Source: CAVTWH01 sp963794685 (GTDB lineage Bacteria > Actinomycetota > Actinomycetes > Mycobacteriales > Micromonosporaceae). Taken from it: a DNA stretch of 64,000 nt. The notes beneath the pieces are model-generated. The model saw only the letters and a program-made list of their open reading frames with translations, was not told the origin of the DNA and did no database searches. The translations under genes and the position numbers were made by a program. The stretch is from assembly GCA_963794685.1 (NCBI GenBank), contig CAWCFK010000007.1, positions 1 to 64,000 on the forward strand, written 5' to 3'. Positions 1-9,463 of this stretch are shown here, in pieces (positions within the stretch are counted from its first letter, which is position 1; every line of letters starts with the position of its first letter).

Positions 1-2318
1 CAGTTCTCTGCTGGGTACCCCGGGCCCGCCCGGACACCCCGTTGCGGTTGGTGATCTGCAGCGGCGAGGCGTTGCCGGCGCGGACCGCGCGACTGCTGGC
101 GCAGCGACTGCCCGGGGTACGGCTGGTCAATCTGTACGGCCCGACGGAGGCTGCGATCGACGTGACCGCCGGACCGGCCGACGGCGGCGAAGTCACCGCG
201 ACCGTGCCCATCGGGTACCCCGATCGCCAACGTGAGCACCCGGGTGCTGGACCGGGCCGGCCGCCCGACCCTGCTGGGTGCGGTGGGTGAGCTGTACCTG
301 GGTGGGGTGGCCCTGGCCCGGGGGTATCTGGGCCGGCCCGGGCTGACGGCGGAGCGGTTCGTGCCGGATGCTCAGGGCGGTCCGGGCGCGCGGCTCTACC
401 GCACCGGCGACCTGGTGCGCTGGACCGCCGGGCAGGGCATCGAGTACGTCGGCCGCGGCGACGACCAGGTGAAGATCAACGGGGTACGGGTCGAGCTGGG
501 CGAGATCGACGCCGCCATTGCCGGCGCCCCCGGGGTACGGGCGGGCGCCGCCGCACTGGTCCACCGACCCCGACCGGCGCTCGCCGGCTACCTCGTCCCC
601 GACCGTGACGGTACCGACCTCGCAGCCGTGCACCGCCACCTGACCACCGTCCTGCCCGACGCCGTCCGGCCGGCCACACTGACCGTGCTACCGGCGCTGC
701 CGTTGTCGGCCAACGGAAAACTCGACCGGGCCAAGTCTGCCTGCCACCGACTGCCGACGCACCGCGTGGGGCGTCCCCGGGCCGCCGCGCACCGACACCG
801 AGCGGCTGATCGCCGGCGTCGTGCAGCACGCGCTGGAGGTCGACGGGGTGGGGTTGGACGACGACTTCACCGCACTGGGCGGCGACTCCATCCTGGCCAT
901 GCAGGTCTCCGCCCGGCTGCGCGCCGCCGGCCTGGCGGTCGGCCCCGCCGACGTGATGCGGGTACGCACCGTGGCCGCCATCGCCGAACTGCTCACCGAT
1001 GCGCTCCCGGCGGGTTCCGCCGAACCGGCCGGCCCGGCGGCACCGGACTCGTCGGCAACCCTGACGCCGATCCAGCGCTGGTTCCTCGACCTGGACCACC
1101 CGCGTACCGCCCGGATCGACCAGTACGCGCTGCTGGAGCTCGCCGGACCGGCCGACCGTGCGGATCTCGACCGGCTGTTCGCGGCGCTGCTGGACCGGCA
1201 CCCGCTGCTGCGCTCACGCTTTCTGGCCGACCCGGACGGGCGGTACACCGGGTTCGAAGCGGTGCCACTGCCCGCCGGTGACCTGGTGTCCGAAGTGGAC
1301 CTCGCTGGGCTGACCGGCGACGGACAGCACGCCGCCGCGCGGGAGCTGGCCTGGCAGTGGGAGGGTGACTGGCGGCTGGACGCTGCCCCGCAGCTGCGCG
1401 CGGCGCTGCTGCGGCGCGGTACGGACCGCCCGTGGCTGCTGTTGGCCGCCAGCCATCTCGTCGTCGACCAGGTCAGTTGGCGGGTGATCCTGACGGACCT
1501 GGCGACGTTCGCCGGTGGCCGGATCCCCGATCGGGTCGGCGCGTCCTACGCGCAGTTGTGCGCGGCACTGGACCGCTATGCCGCGTCCGACCGGGCGGCG
1601 GCCCAGCTCGCCTACTGGGCCGGCGTGTGCGCAGGCGCCACCACCGGGCTGCCGCGGGAACTGGACGACGGACCCGACGACGAGGTGAGCTGCGCGAGCG
1701 TGGCCGTCGAGCTCGACGAGGCCGACACCGCGCGGGTACTGGCCGCGAGCCCGGGACCGCTGGCCGTCCTGCTGGCCGCCTTCGGGCTGGCGCTGGAGGG
1801 CTGGGCACGCCCCGGGGAGCTGGTCGTCGACGTGCTCGGCCACGGCCGGTTGTTGCCCTTCGCCACGCACCTCGACCTCTCCCACACGGTGGGCTGGTGC
1901 AGCACCCGCTACCCGGTGGTGGTACCGACCGGCCCGGGCGACGGTGCGGCCCGGCTGGCCGAGGTCACCCGCCGGTTGGCTGAGGTGCCCGACGACGGCC
2001 ACGGCTACGGCGCCCTGTACCACCTGGCCGGTCACCACAGCCTGCGTTCACCGGCGTCGGTAGCGGTCAACTACGTCGGCCAGGTCGGCCGCGGCGTCAC
2101 CGGCACCGACCTGGCCCGGCCGGTCGAGCCGGCGGTACCGGTGCGAAGCCACCCCGCAGGCGCCCAACGCGTACCGGATCTGGCTGCAGGCCGGCGTGGT
2201 AGCCGGTCGGCTGCGGTTGTCGCTGCGCTACTCCCGCAACCGCCACCACGCCGCCTCGGTACAGGCCCTGGCCGATCGGCTGCACCACCGACTCACCGAA
2301 CTCACCCGACCGCACTGA
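1..2318 (+). pseudogene. NRPS C-terminal part: adenylation (partial), carrier and epimerization domains, with three frame changes
   Basis: This is the 3' end of a non-ribosomal peptide synthetase gene; its start lies before the window. In order it shows adenylation motifs NLYGPTEAAIDVT, GELYLGG, YRTGDL, GRGDDQVKINGVRVELGEID and LSANGKLD, a peptidyl carrier motif GGDSILAMQ, and a condensation-fold domain with SHLVVDQVSW and VAVNYVGQ, typical of an epimerization domain that makes a D-residue. There is no thioesterase domain. The reading frame moves three times: an extra G near 215, an extra T near 736 and a lost base near 2145. Coding sense resumes at once each time and no in-frame stop is seen, so sequencing error is as likely as true decay. 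A terminal epimerization domain suggests that the peptide passes to another NRPS protein. The next gene begins 9 bases downstream. Confidence 0.88.
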
Positions 2319-2327
2319 GAGGCGCCG

Positions 2328-2534
2328 ATGTTCGACGACGACGAAGCCACCTACCTGGTGGTGCGCAACCACGAGGAGCAGTACTCGATCTGGCCGGCCG
2401 ACCAGGACCCACCGGCCGGCTGGCAGGCGGCGGGCTTCACCGGTCTGCGGCCCGACTGTCTGGGCTACATCGACCGGGTGTGGACGGACATGCGCCCGCG
2501 CAGCCTGCGTGACCGGCTCGGAGTCAGTGGATGA
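2328..2534 (+). CDS. MbtH-like NRPS accessory protein
   Basis: A 68-residue protein of the MbtH family, small chaperone-like partners that bind adenylation domains and are often needed for their solubility or activity. The family signature is complete: NHEEQYSIWP near residue 16, PAGW near 29, then CLGYIDRVWTDMRPRSLR at the C-terminal end. The length is normal for the family. It starts 9 bases after the NRPS stop and its own stop overlaps the next start by 4 bases, so it sits in the NRPS operon and most likely serves the adenylation domain at the window start. Confidence 0.95.
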   Translation: MFDDDEATYLVVRNHEEQYSIWPADQDPPAGWQAAGFTGLRPDCLGYIDRVWTDMRPRSLRDRLGVSG

Positions 2535-3484
2535 CCGCCCCGGTTCAGGCACCCCGGATGGCGGTGATGCTGCCGCCCGAGGGGCTGACGATGACCCAGG
2601 TGATGCGGCGCGCCCGCCAGGCCGAGGAGGCCGGTGCCGACCAGATCTGGGTCGAGCAGCTGCCCGACCAGCGCGACATCGGCGTGGTGGCGGCAGCGCT
2701 GGCAACGGCGACATCGACCGCGCAGATCGGCACCTCGATCCTGCCGATCCACTTCCGGCATCCGGTGGCGATGGCGCAGATGGCCGCCGCCGTCGACGAG
2801 CTGTCGGGAGGGCGGTTCAACCTGGGACTCGGGCTGAGTCACCAGTTCATCAACGAGTTCCAGCTCGGGCTGACCACCGGCAGCCCGGTGCGCTCGATGC
2901 TGGAGTACACCACGATCGTGCGGTCGCTGCTGCGCGAAGGCAAGGTCCAGTACGAGGGGCGTTACTTCACCGGCCGCACCTCCTACACCGCGCCCCGTCG
3001 ACCGGAGCTGCCGATCTACCTGGCCGGCCTGCGGCCACGGATGGTCCGGCTCGCGGTCGAGCACGGCGACGGCCTGCTGCTGTGGATGTGCACCGCGGAG
3101 TTCGTCCGCGACCACGTGGTCCCCGGCGTCCGGCAGGCCTGCGCCGACCTCGGCCGCGACCCGGCCGACTTCCCGATCCTGGCGATGGTGCAGACCTGCT
3201 GCTCCGCCAAGGAGGAAGTGCGTCAGTGGTACCGCCGCAATCTCGCCGGTTACGCGATGATGCCGTACTACCGGCGGGTGCTGGAGGCCAGCGGCGTGCA
3301 GGACTCGCTGGCCAAGGGCCGGGTCGACGAGGCGTTGGACGCACTGGCCATCCTCGGTGACGCCGACCACGTGCGGGCCCGGCTGGCCCGCTACCGGGAA
3401 GCCGGCTGCGTGCCGGTACCCACCCTGGCGTTCTGCGATGACGAGGACTTCGCCGCGACCCTGGAGGTGATCCGCGATGCCTGA
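2531..3484 (+). CDS. LLM-class flavin-dependent oxidoreductase in the NRPS operon
   Basis: A 317-residue protein of the bacterial luciferase-like monooxygenase superfamily, a TIM-barrel flavin or F420-dependent group. Visible signs are the N-terminal block with QAEEAGADQIWVEQ, the GTSILPIHFRHPVAMAQ strand, the ELSGGRFNLGLG segment and the LPIYLAGLRPRMVRLAVEHGDGLL segment spread over the barrel. It starts at ATG 2531, overlapping the mbtH stop as ATGA, and it overlaps the next gene by 8 bases. The setting suggests that it oxidises a bound amino acid or the finished peptide, but the substrate cannot be read from sequence. Whether it uses FMN or F420 is not decided by what I can see. Confidence 0.85.
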   Translation: MTAPVQAPRMAVMLPPEGLTMTQVMRRARQAEEAGADQIWVEQLPDQRDIGVVAAALATATSTAQIGTSILPIHFRHPVAMAQMAAAVDELSGGRFNLGLGLSHQFINEFQLGLTTGSPVRSMLEYTTIVRSLLREGKVQYEGRYFTGRTSYTAPRRPELPIYLAGLRPRMVRLAVEHGDGLLLWMCTAEFVRDHVVPGVRQACADLGRDPADFPILAMVQTCCSAKEEVRQWYRRNLAGYAMMPYYRRVLEASGVQDSLAKGRVDEALDALAILGDADHVRARLARYREAGCVPVPTLAFCDDEDFAATLEVIRDA

Positions 3485-4265
3485 AGCCGGCGTGGCACCC
3501 CGGCCGTGGGTGCTGTTCAGCCGTCGACTGGCCGCGCCCCGGGTTCGGCTGCTCTGCCTGCCGTACGCGGGTGGTGGCGCGTCGGCGTACCGGACCTGGC
3601 CGGCTGCGCTGGCCGGCGACGGTATCGAAGTGTGGCCGGTGCAGCTACCCGGCCGGGAGAACCGGCTGGCCGAGCGGCCGGCCGCCGACCTGGCCGGACT
3701 CACCACGGCACTGGTGGACCAGTTGGCGCCGGCGCTGGCGGACGGAGTGCCCTACGCGGTGTTCGGGCACAGCTTCGGTGCCCGGGTGGGCTTCGAGTTC
3801 GCCCAGGAGATGCGGCGTCGGGGCGGGCCCGGTCCGGTACTGCTGATGGCCTCGGCACACCGGCCGCCACAGGTACCGGACCCGGAGCCGCCGGTGCACC
3901 TGCTGCCCCGAGGGCAGCTGCTGGCCAAGCTGGAGTCCTACGGTGGCACCGACGCCCAGGTCTTCGCCGATCCCGAACTGGTCGAGCTGGTCCTGCCCGG
4001 CCTGCTGGCCGACCTGCGGCTGTTCGAAGGTCTGCCGTGGACCCCGGCACCGCCACTGGAGTGTCCGATCATCGCCCTGCACGGCACCTTCGACGCCTCG
4101 GTCCGGCCGGCGGAGCTGCACCGCTGGGCGGAGCTGACCACGGCACCGTTCGAGCTGCGTACTGTCGCCGGTCCGCACCTGTTCCTGCTGGCGGCGGCGG
4201 ACGCGGTCCTCGCCATCGTCCGGCACGGCCTGCGGCCGGCCGTCGTGGCCGGGTCACCCGGATGA
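3477..4265 (+). CDS. Type II thioesterase of the NRPS cluster
   Basis: A 262-residue alpha/beta hydrolase of the stand-alone (type II) thioesterase family, which clears wrongly primed or stalled carrier domains in NRPS and PKS lines. Motifs in order are LLCLPYAGGGASAYRTW near the N-terminus, the nucleophile elbow GHSFGA near residue 100, PLECPIIALHGTFD, and a late GPHLFL holding the probable catalytic histidine. The length fits the family. Its ATG overlaps the end of the LLM gene and its stop overlaps the following ABC gene as ATGA. The protein should be cytosolic and act on the carrier domain of the upstream NRPS. Confidence 0.93.
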   Translation: MPEAGVAPRPWVLFSRRLAAPRVRLLCLPYAGGGASAYRTWPAALAGDGIEVWPVQLPGRENRLAERPAADLAGLTTALVDQLAPALADGVPYAVFGHSFGARVGFEFAQEMRRRGGPGPVLLMASAHRPPQVPDPEPPVHLLPRGQLLAKLESYGGTDAQVFADPELVELVLPGLLADLRLFEGLPWTPAPPLECPIIALHGTFDASVRPAELHRWAELTTAPFELRTVAGPHLFLLAAADAVLAIVRHGLRPAVVAGSPG

Positions 4266-5284
4266 GCGGGGCTGTGCCCGCGCTGGCACTGCACGGCGTG
4301 ACCAGGACGTTCCGGCAGGGACGGCGAACTGTCGTCGAGCGGATCACCCGCCGGCCGGACCTGCGGGCGGTGGTCGCCGCCGTGGACGGCCTGGATCTGC
4401 GGGTTGAGCAGGCCGAGATCTTCGGCCTGCTCGGGCCCAACGGAGCGGGCAAGTCCACCACCGTCCGGATGATCGCCACGCTGCTGCGACCCACGACGGG
4501 CCGGGTACTGGTCAACGGCGTCGACGCGGTCGCCGACCCGATCTCCGCCCGCAGGCAGCTGGGCGTGGTGCTCGGGGGCGAGCGCAGCCTGTACTGGAAG
4601 CTCACCGGCCGGGACAACCTGCGCTACTTCGGCGCCCTGCAGGACGTGCCGCGCCGGCAGTTGGCGGATCGGATCTCCACGGTGCTGGCCGGCGCGGACC
4701 TCCTCGACCGGGCAGACGACTACGTCGAGCGGTACTCGACCGGGATGCGGCAGCGGCTGGCCATTGCCCGGGCACTGCTGGCCCGCCCGCCGGTGCTGGT
4801 GTTGGACGAGCCCACCTCGGGGCTCGACCCGCAGTCCGCGGCGCACCTGCGTGACCTGGTGCGTCGGCTGCGCTCGGAGGGGCACACGATCCTGTTGACC
4901 ACACACGACATGGCCGAAGCGGAGCAGGTGTGTGACCGCGTCGCCATCGTCGACCACGGCCGGGTTGTCGCGCTCGGTACCGTGCCGCAGCTGCGCGCCC
5001 GGGTCGCCACCGGCCGGACGGCGCGGATCGAGGTGGTCGCGGGCAGCGCCGACGAGTCTGAGCTGCTGCACCGGATCGGGTGTTTCGCGACGATCGTCGA
5101 CAAGCGCGTCGGGGACGGCGTACTGCGGCTGGTGCTGCACGTGGACGACGCCGTGGACCTGCTGCCCGCGCTGGTGCAGGCGGCCCGCGCCAGCGGAGAC
5201 GCCCAGGTGAGCCGGGTGGAGGTCGAGCCGGTCGGGTTGGCCGACATCTTCCTCGCCCTGACCGGCCGGGAGCTTCGCGAATGA
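4262..5284 (+). CDS. ABC transporter ATP-binding protein (drug/peptide export type)
   Basis: A 340-residue ABC ATPase. It has the Walker A motif LLGPNGAGKST, the signature YSTGMRQRLAIARALL, Walker B VLVLDEPTSGLDP and the switch histidine in LLTTHDMAEA. A C-terminal extension of about 90 residues follows, as in DrrA/NatA-type exporters. ATG 4262 is chosen because it overlaps the thioesterase stop as ATGA; reading further upstream would run across the thioesterase gene. It pairs with the permease that follows, overlapping it by 4 bases. The likely role is export of, or self-resistance to, the NRPS product. Confidence 0.93.
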   Translation: MSGAVPALALHGVTRTFRQGRRTVVERITRRPDLRAVVAAVDGLDLRVEQAEIFGLLGPNGAGKSTTVRMIATLLRPTTGRVLVNGVDAVADPISARRQLGVVLGGERSLYWKLTGRDNLRYFGALQDVPRRQLADRISTVLAGADLLDRADDYVERYSTGMRQRLAIARALLARPPVLVLDEPTSGLDPQSAAHLRDLVRRLRSEGHTILLTTHDMAEAEQVCDRVAIVDHGRVVALGTVPQLRARVATGRTARIEVVAGSADESELLHRIGCFATIVDKRVGDGVLRLVLHVDDAVDLLPALVQAARASGDAQVSRVEVEPVGLADIFLALTGRELRE

Positions 5285-6939
5285 GCTCGTGGTGGCGTGC
5301 CGGTCGACAGTTCGTCGCCGGCACCGTCCGGGAGTGGCGGATGATGCGCCGGTACCCGGCTTCGATGATCTCGCTCGCGCTCTGGGCGCTGTTCCTGCCG
5401 GTGGTGCAGTTGGCCCAGGCGAAGGGGTTTGCCGGTGGCGACCCGGCCGCGCAGGCGGCCTTCGCCCAGCGGGCGGGGACGACCCACGTGGCGGGCTACC
5501 TGTACCTGGGCTGGGCGGTGTACCTGTGGGTCTCCACGGTGCTCTGGGGACCGGGTCTGAGCCTGCGGCAGGAGCAGCTGCGGGGGACGCTGGAGGCGGT
5601 CTACACCACGCCGGCATCCCGGTTCGCGCTGCTGTTCGGCCCGGCACCGGCGCACCTGGTATCGGCCGGCGCGGTCTTCGCGACCGTGCTGGCGGCCCTG
5701 CGCTACGTCTTCGGGCTCCCGATCGGTGCGGCGGCGGTACTGCGGACCCTGCTGGTGTTGCTGGTAGGTGCGCCGGCGCTGCTGGCACTCGGCGGTCTGT
5801 TCGCCACCGTGGTGCTGTACTTCCGCGACGCCGACGGGCTGGTGCAGGCGGTACGCGGCGCGTTGACCCTGCTGTGCGGAGTGACCTTTCCGCTGGCGGT
5901 ACTCCCCGGATGGGCCCGGGACCTCGGGTCGGTACTCCCACCGACCCAGGTGATTACCGCACTGCGGCAGGCGGTGCTGGGTGGCGGCCCGGTCCGGTTG
6001 CACGCCGGGCAGCTGCTGTTGGCTGCCGGCCTGATCGGCGCGCTGGCGCAGGTCTTCCTGGTGCTGACCATGCGTGCGGCCGGCCGCACCGGCCGGTTGG
6101 GGCAGTTCTTGATGGCCGGTACGGCGCGGGTGGTCGGCGCTGTGCTGGCCCGGGAGCTGCGGACGGTGGCCCGCTATCCGGTGAGCGTGGTGAACCTGCT
6201 GGTGCTCCTGCCGCTGTATCAACTGGTGCTGCCCGCGCTGCTGCTGGGGGCGGCGTTCGCTGTGCACGGCCGCGCCGTCGGGCTGGCCGGGTACGTGGCC
6301 ACCGACGATCTCGCCGGCTGGTTCGGGCTCGGCATGGCCGGCTCCGCAGTGACGCTGGGGGTGGTGTGGGGAGTCAGTCACTCGGTCATCCAGGACCGCG
6401 AGCAGGGCACGCTGGAGCAGGCGTGGGCCACGCCGGTACGCCGGGACCGCCTGGTCCTGGGGTCGGTGGCGACCGGAGCCCTGCTGGGCTGTCTCAGCGG
6501 CGTCACCCTGGTGGCGCTGGTGTGCGGTCTGGCCGGTACCCGGTTCCCGGTCGCCGCCTGGCTGCTGGTCGTGCCGCTGGCGATGGCTCTGCCGGGGCTG
6601 GTGGGGATCGGCTACCTGACGGCGGGCATGGCACTGTCCTGGCGTGGCGCGGCGGGCCTGGTGGACGGCTTCGGGTACCTGCTGACGATGCTGGCCGGGG
6701 TCGCTTTCCCGCTCCAGGTGCTCCCGGCCTGGCTGCGTCCGCTGAGCTATCTGCTGCCGACGACCTGGGCGATCGACCTGGCGCGCCGGTGTGCGCTGGA
6801 CAGCCGGACGATCTACCCCGTGGCTGTGGAGTTGTTGCTGCTCGGGCTGGTGTCGGTGGGGTGGTGGCTGGCCGGCCGGCGGGTCCTCCGTGGCGTGCAG
6901 GAGCGGTTGGCCGCAGCCGGGGAGGTGGGTCAGCATTGA
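5281..6939 (+). CDS. ABC-2 type permease with two permease units in one chain
   Basis: A 552-residue integral membrane protein. Residues 1-275 form one ABC-2 permease unit: an N-terminal REWRMMRRYPASMISL cytosolic elbow, then about six hydrophobic segments. Residues 285-552 form a second unit opening with the similar ARELRTVARYPVSVVNLLVL and again about six segments. Both halves hold the ABC-2 style phrases EQLRGTLEAVYTTPASR and EQGTLEQAWATPVRRD, and each has a FPLAVLPGW or FPLQVLPAW block late in the unit. Exporters of this kind usually need two permease subunits, so one chain can supply both. ATG 5281 overlaps the ATPase stop. It is the last gene of the operon. Confidence 0.88.
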   Translation: MSSWWRAGRQFVAGTVREWRMMRRYPASMISLALWALFLPVVQLAQAKGFAGGDPAAQAAFAQRAGTTHVAGYLYLGWAVYLWVSTVLWGPGLSLRQEQLRGTLEAVYTTPASRFALLFGPAPAHLVSAGAVFATVLAALRYVFGLPIGAAAVLRTLLVLLVGAPALLALGGLFATVVLYFRDADGLVQAVRGALTLLCGVTFPLAVLPGWARDLGSVLPPTQVITALRQAVLGGGPVRLHAGQLLLAAGLIGALAQVFLVLTMRAAGRTGRLGQFLMAGTARVVGAVLARELRTVARYPVSVVNLLVLLPLYQLVLPALLLGAAFAVHGRAVGLAGYVATDDLAGWFGLGMAGSAVTLGVVWGVSHSVIQDREQGTLEQAWATPVRRDRLVLGSVATGALLGCLSGVTLVALVCGLAGTRFPVAAWLLVVPLAMALPGLVGIGYLTAGMALSWRGAAGLVDGFGYLLTMLAGVAFPLQVLPAWLRPLSYLLPTTWAIDLARRCALDSRTIYPVAVELLLLGLVSVGWWLAGRRVLRGVQERLAAAGEVGQH

Positions 6940-6946
6940 TCCTCCC

Positions 6947-7008
6947 GTCGCCGGGGTGGGCCGTCGCACGTACCGACGGTGCGGGCTGCCCACCCGCTCC
7001 GGGGCGAC
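6947..7008 (+). terminator. Large GC-rich hairpin after the NRPS/ABC operon
   Basis: Outer arms GTCGCC (6947-6952) and GGCGAC (7003-7008) enclose inner arms GGGTGGGC (6954-6961) and GCCCACCC (6988-6995). A further short stem of CCGTCG against CGACGG lies inside. It begins 8 bases after the permease stop. No T-run follows, as is common for actinobacterial terminators. It is probably the end of the NRPS operon transcript. Confidence 0.5.
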
Positions 7009-7077
7009 TCAATGAAGCTTGCCGGCAATTTGCCAAGTTCCGGAACCGGGCGAGTCTTGCGCTGATTGTGGATCTTG

Positions 7078-7181
7078 AATAGAATCCACACATTCGTAAA
7101 TCATGATCTTATATTTATTATCAAATTTGCTATCCAATCGATGAACCGCAACGGGCGGACGATGAGTCGACTGGGGGGACC
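7078..7181 (+). promoter_or_regulatory. AT-rich promoter region of the LuxR-type gene
   Basis: About 60 bases (7080-7140) are strikingly AT-rich for this DNA, including TTATATTTATTATC. A G-rich Shine-Dalgarno-like run (CTGGGGGGACC) stands immediately before the TTG start at 7182. I cannot assign -35 and -10 boxes with confidence. The composition suggests a strong or bent promoter, or imported DNA. Confidence 0.4.
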
Positions 7182-7841
7182 TTGCGCATTGTGGTGTTCG
7201 ATCGGGGGAGTATCGCCATAAGCGGCGCGATATCAATTCTGGGGGCGGAGTCCGACCTCGATATCGAAGTGATCACCGATCCGGTCGTGTTGTTGTCCAG
7301 TCAGCCCTGCCCGGGTGATGTCGTCATCCTCGACATCCACGACGGCCGTACCGATCTGTTCATCGGTGGCGCCCGCTCGAGGCCCTGGTTGATCAACGTT
7401 CTGGTCTTCGCGCCGATGTTCATCCCGGCCGAACTGTCGGATCTGGTGAGGGCCGGTATGCGTGGCTGTGTGAGCTGGTCGGATCCGCCTACGACGCTGA
7501 TCCGGGCAACCCGCGTGGTCGGTGCCGAGGGTCTGTTCCTGCCGCCCGATCTGATCGCCGAGGCGCTCGTGCCGCAGCCTCGGGTCGACCCGGTACCGCC
7601 TCCGGTCGCCCCGCATGCCGCCGACGATCTGCTCACCAGCCGCGAATCCGAGGTGCTGACCCTGATCTCCGCCGGGCTCACTCACAAACAGGTCGCCCGA
7701 CAGTTGGGTCTGTCGAAGTCAACGGTTGACACCTATGTGCAACGGGTGCGCCAGAAATTGAACATCGGGAATAAGGCGGAACTGACGATGGCGGCCTTTC
7801 GACTGGGCCTGCAACACGCTGTCGCGCTGCCGTCAGAATAG
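7182..7841 (+). CDS. Orphan LuxR-family (NarL-like) transcriptional regulator
   Basis: A 219-residue protein with a receiver-like N-terminal half and a C-terminal LuxR helix-turn-helix. The DNA-binding part (about residues 150-212) reads LTSRESEVLTLISAGLTHKQ then LGLSKSTVDTYVQRVRQKL, a textbook GerE/LuxR domain. The N-terminal half keeps VILDIHDG where the phosphoacceptor aspartate would lie, but it lacks the usual pair of acidic residues near the N-terminus. It may therefore be an atypical receiver that is not switched by phosphorylation. No histidine kinase is adjacent. The start is TTG 7182 behind a G-rich ribosome-binding stretch. Its place right after the NRPS/ABC operon suggests a pathway regulator; that is inference. 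Confidence 0.8.
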   Translation: MRIVVFDRGSIAISGAISILGAESDLDIEVITDPVVLLSSQPCPGDVVILDIHDGRTDLFIGGARSRPWLINVLVFAPMFIPAELSDLVRAGMRGCVSWSDPPTTLIRATRVVGAEGLFLPPDLIAEALVPQPRVDPVPPPVAPHAADDLLTSRESEVLTLISAGLTHKQVARQLGLSKSTVDTYVQRVRQKLNIGNKAELTMAAFRLGLQHAVALPSE

Positions 7842-7911
7842 CTTCGAGCCACCCGGTCGGCCGAAATTCATCGTCGACAGGCCACCGAATTCAACGAGTG
7901 ATCGGCCGCCC

Positions 7912-7934
7912 GTCCGGCCGGCCAGCTGCCGGAC
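7912..7934. terminator. Candidate terminator between converging genes
   Basis: A 7-base perfect inverted repeat, GTCCGGC and GCCGGAC, with a 9-base loop lies between the converging LuxR-type gene and MFS gene. The stem is short, so support is modest. Confidence 0.3.
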
Positions 7935-7995
7935 GATCTGAGTCACCGAGGGCGGGGCCTCTCCGGGAGGGGTCCCGCCGGCCGTGAGACGGATG

Positions 7996-9281
7996 TCAGC
8001 GGGCCAGCGGGGTGCCCGGTTCGGAGTCTCCGGTCGCAGTGGCGGGGTCCAGCAGGTCGGGCGTGACGACCTGCGCGGGCACGGCCACCGGGCTGCTGGT
8101 CCGGACCGCCCACGGCACCAGCGGGATACTCAGGCCCACCACGGCGGCCACCACCAGGCAGGTCCACTGCCAACCGAGCGCCCCGTAGAGTGCCCCGAAG
8201 GCTGCCGGGCCGGCGAACGCGCCGGTCAGACTCGCCGCCCCGTACAGGCTGAAGCCCTGGCCGACGTGGGTACCGCTGGCTGCGGCGATGGCGGCCTGCT
8301 CCACCGGGACTGCCGCCGCGATACAGCCGGCCGCGACCGCCCAGGCCAGCGTGATGATTGCGGTGTTGGTGGCGAAGGCCAGCATCACCGCCATCACACC
8401 GGTCGCACCGATGGCGCCGAACAGTGTGCTGCGCCGGCCGATCAGATCGGTGACCTGATGGCTGCGGCCGCTGGTCAGCGCGAAGATGATGGCACCGGGC
8501 CCGAGGACCAGGCCTACCTGCACCGGGCTGAGCGAGAAGTGGCGCTGCAGATGCAGCAGCAGGATCAGGCTCAGGCCGGTCTGGGCCAGCGCGGTGACAC
8601 CGACCAGCACGGCGACCGGCAGCAGCCGCCGGGAGAGGCTGGGCAGCACGGCGGTCGACCGTCGTTCGCCACCGGGCAGACCGGCGGCGAGCAACAGCAC
8701 CGCCGCGAATACCACGGCCAGCGCCGCGGCGATGAAGACCACCGCGTAGCTGGTCCGGGCGAGCAGGCTGAACGCGCACAGGTACCCCACCAGGCCACCG
8801 CGGCTCTGGTAGGCGAAAGCTGGGGTGGCGCTTGCCGGTCGGGCCGCCCAGGTCGGCGATGTGCGCCTGTACCGGTACCCAGAAGGCCGCCGTGCCCACG
8901 CCGGCCAGCGCGGCACCGACGAATACCGGCGGCAGCGAGTGCGCGGACGCGTACAGCGCCATCGCGACGGCGAGGATGGCGGCGGCCGACGCGGCCAGCC
9001 GGCCCCGCCCACCCCGGTCCGTCAGCCGGCCGACCACCGGGCGGGACACCAGCGACACCAACGTCTGTACCGCCACCACCGCACCGATGGTCGCCGGGGC
9101 GGCGTGCAGGCGCGCGGTGCCCCACAACGGCAGCAGGAACTCCACGACAGCGGTGGCCCCGGCAGCAGCTGCCGCGGCGAACAGCAACGAGGGGCGCAGG
9201 TGCTCGGCAGGCTCGGTGGTCAAGGGGACTCCTCGGACAAGCAGGGTGGTCCGGTCTCCGGTCGTCGGACGCAGCGACATT
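7996..9281 (-). pseudogene. MFS transporter, DHA1-like, with one frame change
   Basis: A major facilitator superfamily exporter of about 427 residues with 12 likely membrane segments. The first half, read from ATG 9281, has the motif-A-like SRPVVGRLTDRGGRGRL loop. The second half, in another frame, has GLVGYLCAFSLLARTSYAVV onward and ends at 7996. The break lies near 8830, where removing one base turns KRHPSF into KATPAFAYQSRGG and joins the halves exactly. A ribosome-binding run GGGAGA precedes the ATG. It is either a true single-base mutation or a sequencing error. The role is probably drug or metabolite efflux; the substrate is unknown. The upstream space (9282-9582) is shared with the divergent chitosanase gene. 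Confidence 0.8.
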
Positions 9282-9430
9282 CTCCCATCGCCTGTTGGCC
9301 CTCGAAATCCATAAGTGTGGACTACATTGACCTGGGCGGTTGCGTCGGCGTGTCCATCAAAATCGCGACAGCTCGATCCGACCGCGTCCACGGGACCTGA
9401 CCTCGGACCCGCAGCACGGGCATCGAGGTA

Positions 9431-9463
9431 TTGACAAGTATTAGATAAGCAGGTTTCCTTACT
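9431..9463 (+). promoter_or_regulatory. Promoter/operator region of the chitosanase gene
   Basis: A consensus -35 hexamer TTGACA lies at 9431-9436. It is followed by TTAGATAAGCAGGTTTCCTTAC (within 9441-9461), which on the other strand reads GTAAGG-AAA-CCTGCTTA. A very similar element, GTAAGG-TTT-CCTGCTAA on the other strand, precedes the GH20 hexosaminidase at 24697-24713. Actinobacterial chitosanase genes are known to be controlled through palindromes bound by a ROK-family repressor (CsnR in Streptomyces). I infer a related operator but cannot match it base by base. The rest of the 300-base gap 9282-9582 shows no gene. Confidence 0.45.

Noticed and set aside
4720..6993. 757-codon open frame antisense to the ABC permease
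   Set aside because: Gln/Arg/His-rich text typical of antisense frames over Leu/Val-rich membrane genes.
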